Below, one piece after another: positions 57,398 through 64,000 of a DNA stretch of 64,000 nt. The number at the start of each line of letters is the position of its first letter. Positions within the stretch are counted from its first letter, which is position 1. The notes under the pieces are model-generated. The model was not told where the DNA came from. It saw nothing but the letters and a program-made list of their open reading frames with translations, and did no database searches. Made by a program: the position numbers and the translations under genes. Source of the DNA: Brachionus manjavacas (lineage: Eukaryota > Rotifera > Eurotatoria > Ploima > Brachionidae); the NCBI GenBank assembly GCA_019054805.1, contig JAHQIY010000010.1, forward strand, positions 2,339,501 to 2,403,500. The letters are read 5' to 3'.

Positions 57398-57833
57398 ATG
57401 ACATTTTTGTTCTAGTAGTTACGCGCTATTTTAGATGGTTAGAATGTTAAGTGATCTCAATTCACGGGTTCAATAGGCGTCCGCACACATTTTTTAGCCT
57501 CTGCTTGCGTTAAGTACTGCAAAAAAAGTTTTTCAATTTTGTAAAATTTTTGAACAAATTTTTTTTACAATTTTTTAAGTGAAAATTTCAAAGATACTGA
57601 ATAAAAAAAATCCATGTAAACTTGAAAAATTTAAATGCCAAACTTGAAAATGCTCCTTAGACTGAAATTAACACTAAGAAGAGAATTACTTTTAAATTAC
57701 CAATGAAACATTTATCTTTAATTTAACATTATAAAATTTCAAATAATAAAATAAAATATTTTTGAAACAACGCATTTTTATCTTTAAAAAAAAATCAAAT
57801 TCAAAATAGAAAAAGAATTTGAGGTAACAAAAA
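57398..57833. other. Intergenic, upstream of ribokinase
   Basis: AT-rich, no gene or clear repeat. Confidence 0.5.
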
Positions 57834-58873
57834 ATGAGTGAAAAACCTTTCGATGTTGTATCCGTAGGTGATTGTGTAATGGATTGCTTATTGTAAGACA
57901 TAACCAACTGTAAGAAATTAATCTAACCAATTTTGTAAAGTTATGTAGATCGCATGCCTAAAATGGCCGAGACCATGACAGCCAATGATTTTGAGCTGTT
58001 GCCAGGTGGTAAAGGCGCAAACGTGTGCATCGCCGCTGCTCGCCTAGGCTCCAAAAACGCCTTCATCTGCAAACTCGGCGAAGACATGTTTGGCAAAAAT
58101 TTTGTAAGCATACTTCAATCAGAAAAGATTAACATCGATCACGTGAGCTTTACAGATAAGGCTCCGACCTCAGTCGCTTCCATAATGGTTGACCCGGAAG
58201 GAAACAACAGCATCGCAGTGAATTTTGGGGCCACACTTCAACTAAATGAACAGGACATTGAAAAAGCAGAGGATTTGATAAAAAAATGCAAAGTTTTGAC
58301 CACATCAATGGTAGTCAAAGGAACCACTGCTTTGCATTCGCTCAAATTGGGCAAAAAGCACAACTGTAATTCGAAAAAAATAATAATTAAAAAATATTAT
58401 AGAGCTTATTTTTTTAAGTAATAACTGTATTTAATTTTGCACCTGCAATTAAAGATTTAGACGCTGAATTCAATTTGTATGTGGACTTATTGGTGGTAAA
58501 TGAAGTAGAAGCGGAAGTTTTTACAGGTTCGAGTGTAAAGTCTGTCGAAGAGGCAGAAAGAGCATGTAAAGTTGTTCTGGCACGAGAAGGATTTGAAATC
58601 GGGGTAGTGGTTACTTTGGGCGAAAAGGGTTGTGTGTTTGGCAATAAAAAAAATGGTGATATCAAACATTATCCGGGAAAAAAAGTAAAGGTTGTTGATT
58701 CAACCGGAGCTGGAGACGCGTTTTGTGGTGCATTGTCTCACTATATTGGCAAGTGTGAGATTTACCAAGCCATTGAGTTGGCAAGTTCATATGCATCATT
58801 CACTGTACAGAAAAAAGGAACTCAAGCCAGCTATCCGTGTATTGACAATTTAGACCTAAGTTTTAGAATTTAA
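57834..58873 (+). CDS. RBKS: Ribokinase
   Basis: Three exons (57834-57892, 57941-58365, 58419-58873) total 939 nt, 312 aa. N-terminal FDVVSVGDCVMD; first PfkB signature GGKGANVCIAAARLG (from about residue 42); middle part GATLQLNEQDIEKAEDL; the exon 2/3 join restores NLITVFNFAPAI and then VNEVEAEVFTG; second PfkB signature DSTGAGDAFCGAL (from about 255) with the catalytic Asp in GAGD (about 261). It phosphorylates ribose to ribose-5-phosphate with ATP in the cytosol. Introns are 48 and 53 bp, GT..AG. The length is typical. An AATAAA-like signal lies near 58953. Proximity to uridine phosphorylase, which releases ribose-1-phosphate, fits a shared salvage role but is not proof of co-regulation. 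Confidence 0.95.
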
Positions 58874-60640
58874 TTTTTTATCAAAATTTTTTTTTTTTTT
58901 TAAATTAAACTGAAAAAAATTTTATTAATTTAAAAATTGATATTTTATTATAATAAAAGGTTAGGGTTATAGAATAAAGATGATCAATAGTCATCCAAAA
59001 ATGTTTTTTGTTTATAAAATGTCAAAGATGTTTTTTTAAACCAATTTTTTTTCTTTGCTTATTTATTGTTAAAAAGCTTCGACCAATTTGATTATGGACT
59101 CGAAAAATAATAAAAAAAGCTAAAATTATAATTAAAAAAACATAAAAAAAATTTTTTAAATAACATTATTTCTTGATAGCATTTTCAGCTGTAATCTAGA
59201 TACCGAAGGTGGTCAGTTTGATAAAAAAAAGCACCTGTTTAAAAAACATTTTTGTTTATCAAAAATTCCGCTTTTAATTTTTAAGAGCTCATAAAGCTCA
59301 ATTTTTGCGGATTCTGAAAAACAAAGAAACATAGAACAAATAATTTATCACCTTTATCTAATGAAATTAAAATTTATTAAAGGATATGGATCACACAATT
59401 CAAAGGTATCTTCATAAAAAAAACTCTTGGTTCGAAAGATGGTTCTGGAAGATTAGAAACGAAACTTTTAGTTGAACCATGCACCTAGACTATAGAGACC
59501 AAAAAATAAACAATTTCTCAGTTCAACTTCTATTCGCAATCACTCATCAAAAAACATCCAGTAAACCAAGCAAAACCTGACTCCTAACCAGCCAAAAAAA
59601 ATCCTTAATAGCCGCAACAGGACACGAACACAACTTGCTATTTTCTTAACATATACATCTACTAGATCTGAGTGCTATCAAAACAAAGGCTTCTCCGCCA
59701 AATTTAAAAACTTTTTAGCATAAAAAAATTAAAACTTAATTGAAGAAGGACGTCTGTAACAAATTTTAGAAAAAAAATAACAAAATTGGTAATATTTTAT
59801 CTTTTTCATATGAAATGTAACTGTTTCAGAAAATAACAAATAAAATATATTCAATTAATCCAATTTCAGAAATAAGAAACAATTAAATGAAAACTATATC
59901 AATCTTATAAAAATTATTTTTTTAATATAAAAAACATAACTAATTTAGTACTCAATTAACAAAATAATTTTTAATTGACATATCTCACTTTAAGATTTAC
60001 TATAAATTATCTAACTTTATATCTATTCCATAAAAATGAACTCTGAACAAAAATCAAGAGAGACCGTACTACTTGACCGTTCGAATTAAGATTCAAATCA
60101 TAGATTTTGTGAAAAATGTAACACTAAAAAGTTTAAAAAAAAGAGGATATTATTGCCCAAATTGCACGAAAAAAAATAAAAGAATTTGAGTGGATTGAGA
60201 AAATTCATATTTTTTGTTTTTATTTTTCTAAAATTAGTTACTAATTATAAAAATTAATTACATTTTTTTTTTATTTAGTTATTTTTTTGATAAATTTGTG
60301 AATTTTTTTTTATTATGGTATTTTTTCCTGAAATTAATAATAACAACTGAAAAAGTTCTTTGTTTTTATAATTAGTTCTTTTTTTCCTAAATTTGTGGCG
60401 ATATTTACAGAATTAGAGGTATAAAAATATTTATGCTCATTGAAGAATAGGCTGAATTTTAAATTAATAAGTCTTGGTAAGAGGATCTAGTCATCATTAA
60501 AATATTTTATTTTTTAATTTTTTCTAAATAAAATTGAAAATTTTAAAATTAAAGCTTAACTTTTATGCTAATTTAAGTCAAAGTCAAAGTCCCTGACTTC
60601 ACTTTGACTTTAACTTAGTGACTTACGCATAAGTCAGGAA
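58874..60640. other. Intergenic, downstream of ribokinase
   Basis: AT-rich, mostly featureless. About 60100-60175 contains, with a frameshift, a CEKC..CPNC pattern (FCEKCNTKKF, KRGYYCPNCTKK) that may be a transposase zinc-ribbon scrap. About 60575-60640 repeats AAGTCAAAGTC / GACTTTGACTT as in the MITE at 29363. Confidence 0.45.
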
Positions 60641-60644
60641 TAAA

Positions 60645-60715
60645 ATAAGAAATTGTATGGTAGCAGTTACAAAATGGAGTTGGATACATTAACACCTATC
60701 CTGATTGTCGTGAAC
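60645..60715 (-). mobile_element. LINE-A 3' UTR scrap
   Basis: GTAGCAGTTACAAAATGGAG matches the LINE-A UTR (AGCAATTACACAATGGAG at 31280). Confidence 0.5.
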
Positions 60716-60769
60716 AAGTAAAATACTTTTCTATCTACTTAACTATCACAGCAAAAAACGAATTGCCAA

Positions 60770-61135
60770 AATTAAAGCCGCGAACTTAGAACAAGAATTA
60801 AGTTAACCCTCAAATTACAAACAAAATTAATCTTCAGAAAATATTCAATTGAAATCCTTGCTCACAAATAATCTCCCGTTGCCTCCAAAAGAGCATCGTT
60901 AATAGCTGCTAAATGTAGCAGACGAGAATTTTCAAAGCGCATATATCTTTAAATATCATATCGACATCAGGATTCGACAAAGTTAGGAATAAAGGTTTAA
61001 AAACTTGTCCAATAGATTTTTTGAACCGCATCTCGAAACTTTTTAATTCAACAATCGAAATTGGCTACATACCATCCCAATTAAAAGTATCAAAAATTAT
61101 AATGATCCCAAAAAAGATAAGACTCCAGATGATAT
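60770..61135 (+). pseudogene. Jockey-like LINE RT N-terminal scrap
   Basis: The clearest part reads GFDKVRNKGLKTCP, LNRISKLFNSTIEIGYIPSQ and SKIIMIPKK, the start of a LINE RT domain. Ends are abrupt and other stops occur. Confidence 0.7.
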
Positions 61136-61179
61136 TTACTCATACCGGAGATGATTAGTCTTCAAGCTGATTTCGACAC

Positions 61180-61720
61180 AGTGGCCTATTTTAAGTTCAG
61201 CTCACAATCGCCACATGCCGCATCAAAAGCTAACCAAGTTAGGAATGCTAAGAAATACATTCGTGTCTAGGGATGTGGAAATATGGACCTCAGCATATAT
61301 CGCACCTACATTCGTCCGAATCTGGAGTTTTCAGTATCGGCTTTGAACCCGTATCTCAGAAGAGATATTGACACCCTTGAAAAAGTCCAGAGAAGAGTAA
61401 TGAGAGTCCCCACTGTTTGGAAAGGCATGGAGTACGAGAGCAGACTTGAGTGGATGGATCTCACATCTTTGGAGACTAGACGATAACGTGGTGACTTAAT
61501 CCAACTTTTCAAAGTCAACAAGAGTAAAGACGACATAACGAGGTACAACAACCTAATTCGTCGGCTCCGAGAGACACTAAAAGATCGTGGCGTCTTGTCA
61601 GCAAAGCCACAACTTCTTCATCAATGGGATAGCAAATGTATGGAACGGCTTACCAGACGAAATAGCCGCAACTAAGACGGGCTCCTTTAAAATAAAAAAA
61701 AAACAAATGCGAATTGAGAC
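61180..61720 (+). pseudogene. LINE-B ORF2 C-terminal fragment
   Basis: Encodes YRTYIRPNLEFSVSALNPYL, EKVQRRVMRVPTVWKGM, LETRR, stop, RGDLIQLFKVNK, then in another frame FFINGIANVWNGLPDEIAAT. Same module as 2325-2807, decayed. A CTCCTACTTCTCCT-like pyrimidine run follows at about 61770. Confidence 0.8.
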
Positions 61721-61949
61721 GACCGCTTTGATGGCATCCCAGCGAGTAATCTCGCCTCGCGGTCTTTACTACTCCTCCTACTTCTCCTATCATACCGTCC
61801 TATCTCGTCAATCAGTTGCATTGCCAAAATTTTCGAAAAATTTCAACAATAAACTTATATGTTGGATCGAATCAAACTAAATTATACCACCATGCCAATC
61901 AGAATTCTGACAGAATATGAGTACTCAAGAACAAATTTTTAGACCTTCT

Positions 61950-62520
61950 CAATCAGTAATCACAATACACGGGACAATACACAGGCGCAGTCTTTTTCGA
62001 CCTTGAAAAGGCGTCACATCATGGAATTTTATCCAAATTGGATTAACTTGTTATCAATAAGTATTTACTAAAATAAATTAAAAAATTTTTTAAAAATTGG
62101 ACCTATAAAGTGTCAATCAATAACATGATTTCAAATGAAAGAAAAGAATCCCTCAAGGAAGCTGCATGTCTCCAAAGCTTTTTTCGTATTTTTCAGTGTT
62201 AAAATAATTCCCCAAGAGGTTCAAGTTGTGTTGTTTACTAACGACCTTTGAATTTGGTTCATGAGTAAATCAATAACAGAAATAAAGCTAATTTTGAATC
62301 GAGTCTCAAATTTATGAATATTGCTCCAAAATTGGATCTCCAAATCAACCTTACCAAAACGTTACACACAGTATTTAAAAGTGCAGTTAATCGATCAAAC
62401 TATGTGATCAAATACAAGTTAAAATTGCGTTTAAACACACACGATATTTTCCTAGATCCATTCCCTACATTTCTGGGTATCCGATTTGATCTTAAACTTA
62501 GCTTTAAATAATTATAGGAA
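61950..62520 (+). pseudogene. Jockey-like LINE RT, strongly decayed
   Basis: GAVFFDLEKASHHGILSKLD is recognisable as the RT 'FFD..KAFD..WH..L' block. Then come frame-shifted pieces of the PQGS and A-D-D regions, then ORF 62314-62511 with LDLQINLTKT and DPFPTFLGIRFDLKLSFK. Catalytic motifs are destroyed. Confidence 0.65.
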
Positions 62521-62984
62521 AAAATTAATTCGAAAGTTTCAACCAAGATCTATAAATTAAAAAATAAAATGAGCAAAAAAATTAAAACAAAATCACGTTT
62601 ATACTGTGTTAATTATTTGTACAAGATCAAATTTTTTAAAACAAATTCATTTTTTTTTTATCGAAGAAAATATTCTGTAAAGAAAATTAGAGCAACATTG
62701 AACTTTTACTTTTCAAAATAATCCATTCCTTCAAAAACCGTATATTGCACAACAATTGTTTTATTTTTATTAAAAAAAATCTCAGGCTCGTAAAAAATAA
62801 GAAAAATTTGTGAAAAAATTTAGCAATAGTATAGATTTAAACTAGGTTAATCTAAAATTTTTTTAATTAAAATTTTTATTCTTTTTTAAACTTTTTAGGC
62901 TGATACGTTTAAGAAAATGCCCAAAACAGAATGATTTGCAAAAGCTCCAACGCTTAATTTGGTGTTAGCGTAATAGAGACTGTG
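62521..62984. other. AT-rich spacer
   Basis: No gene or repeat end recognised. Confidence 0.5.
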
Positions 62985-63680
62985 ATTTTAATGAGGACAT
63001 ATACGTTGATGAGACAACAATAGTAGTGTATGATCAGCCTATTTATCACCTAAGGCTACCGTCATCAAGTCCAGAAGCTATCCCATCTAGCCCAAAATTT
63101 CAATTAAAAATTTAAATGTGGGTGGTATCTCGTTTTAAATGGGTAGTATCTCGTTACCACCGCATTTGCAGTAATTTCTTTTTTTTTTGGCAAATTAAAT
63201 TAATTTTTTTTTTAGCTTTTTAAATGCACTTTGGAATCTGAATTATATAAGAATATTTTAGCTGAATATTTACTCCCATTTGTGTCTGAAAATTATTCAT
63301 TTAATTTTAAATTGCATCAAGACAATTACACAAAGCACAAATCAGATCTTTGCTGTGATTTTTTGAAAGGAAACAGCATAAACTGGGGGTGTCTTTAATA
63401 ATAAAAATAATAATATAAAATAGCTAAGGAATATTTTTAAACAATGAGATCTCCTCCAAAGTCTCCAGTCCACAAACCCATTTGAAATGGTTTGGAATGA
63501 GTTGAAGGATTCACTTAGAAAAAGGACGATCAAATATGAACAAGAAGCAGATGAGGGAATTTTTGATTTCCAAAAAATTCGAAGTCCATCAAAATGCCAG
63601 TCTTATATAAACCATTTAAAAAAGGTTTTTTCATTATTTTTATTTTTTAAACTAATTAAGTATCAAAGGTAATTGATATG
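62985..63680 (+). pseudogene. Tc1/mariner-type transposase relic
   Basis: Frame-broken pieces in the right order: DIYVDETTIVVYDQPIYHL (first catalytic Asp), QDNYTKHKSDLCCDFLKGNS (compare 'QDNDPKHTS', second Asp), INWGC, a degraded proline block (SSLQSLQSTNPFE, compare 'SPPKSPDLNPIE'), then NPFEMVWNELKDSLRKRTIK (catalytic Glu region). Stops and frame changes throughout; no inverted ends were identified. Confidence 0.75.
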
Positions 63681-63689
63681 GTGATTGAA

Positions 63690-64000
63690 AAGAATGGAGA
63701 ATTGGTAAAATTCTAAAAAAAAATTTTTAAAAAAGACTTAACAAATTTTGAAAAAAAAATTCTAATTACATTTGAGAGATTTACATTCTTTTTTTTTTAA
63801 TTTTTTACTATTTGTTACGAAAATTTACGAATTTAGGTAAAATTACTATTTGAATATTTTAGTTAAAAAAGTGAAAAAATTTAAATTTTCAAAAAAATTG
63901 TCTAGAATTATTAATATTAACGTTAATAAACGTAATTTTAATATTCTATTTATACGTAAATTTACGTATATGTTACCGTAAATTTCCAAAACACGTAAAT
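63690..64000. other. AT-rich end of window
   Basis: No gene seen. TTTACGTA-type short palindromes cluster near 63910-64000. Confidence 0.5.

Overview
The window is AT-rich eukaryotic DNA with the look of an invertebrate animal genome. It has intron-containing genes with GT..AG introns of about 45-60 bp, three-exon nuclear COX4, DOMON/cytochrome b561 genes, and a heavy load of LINEs and DNA transposons. A monogonont rotifer or similar small invertebrate would fit, but that is a guess from general character, not from a diagnostic marker. No tRNA, rRNA or CRISPR array was recognised.

Six protein-coding genes are supported, all on the + strand. They are a DOMON plus cytochrome b561 ferric-reductase-like protein (10 exons, 3352-11951), cytochrome c oxidase subunit 4 (3 exons, 14806-15495), a secreted protein with two DOMON domains (5 exons, 21662-27709), a single-exon protein carrying at least 11 copies of a short I-S-x-Y-type motif (36074-37198), uridine phosphorylase (2 exons, 53377-54482) and ribokinase (3 exons, 57834-58873). 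For every multi-exon model the summed exon length is a multiple of three and each junction restores family motifs. The last two enzymes act in nucleoside/ribose salvage and are neighbours.

Almost everything else is mobile DNA. I use three working labels for LINEs: LINE-A (jockey-like RT with PQGSVISPLLF, and a 3' tail with a GAGCT-AGCTC hairpin), LINE-B (CR1-like RT C-terminus with ERRxRGDLIQ, and TAC/TAA-rich tails) and LINE-C (CCHC zinc-knuckle ORF1 plus an RT with PQGSVLGP). DNA elements include a full-length but dead hAT with a perfect 8-bp target duplication (6090-8552), pogo/Tigger elements, Tc1/mariner relics, a TTAA-flanked piggyBac-like element (30371-33748) nested inside one LINE and itself hosting another, and several MITEs with long terminal inverted repeats.

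From 38169 to 52029 lies a large inverted duplication. Two 4.9-kb arms each carry a dead Tigger element and a LINE chimera. The spacer between them and the inner part of the right arm hold a 2.36-kb direct tandem repeat, and each unit carries an 85-bp near-perfect hairpin at a rearrangement junction. The most unusual single gene is the motif-array protein at 36074-37198, just outside this duplication.
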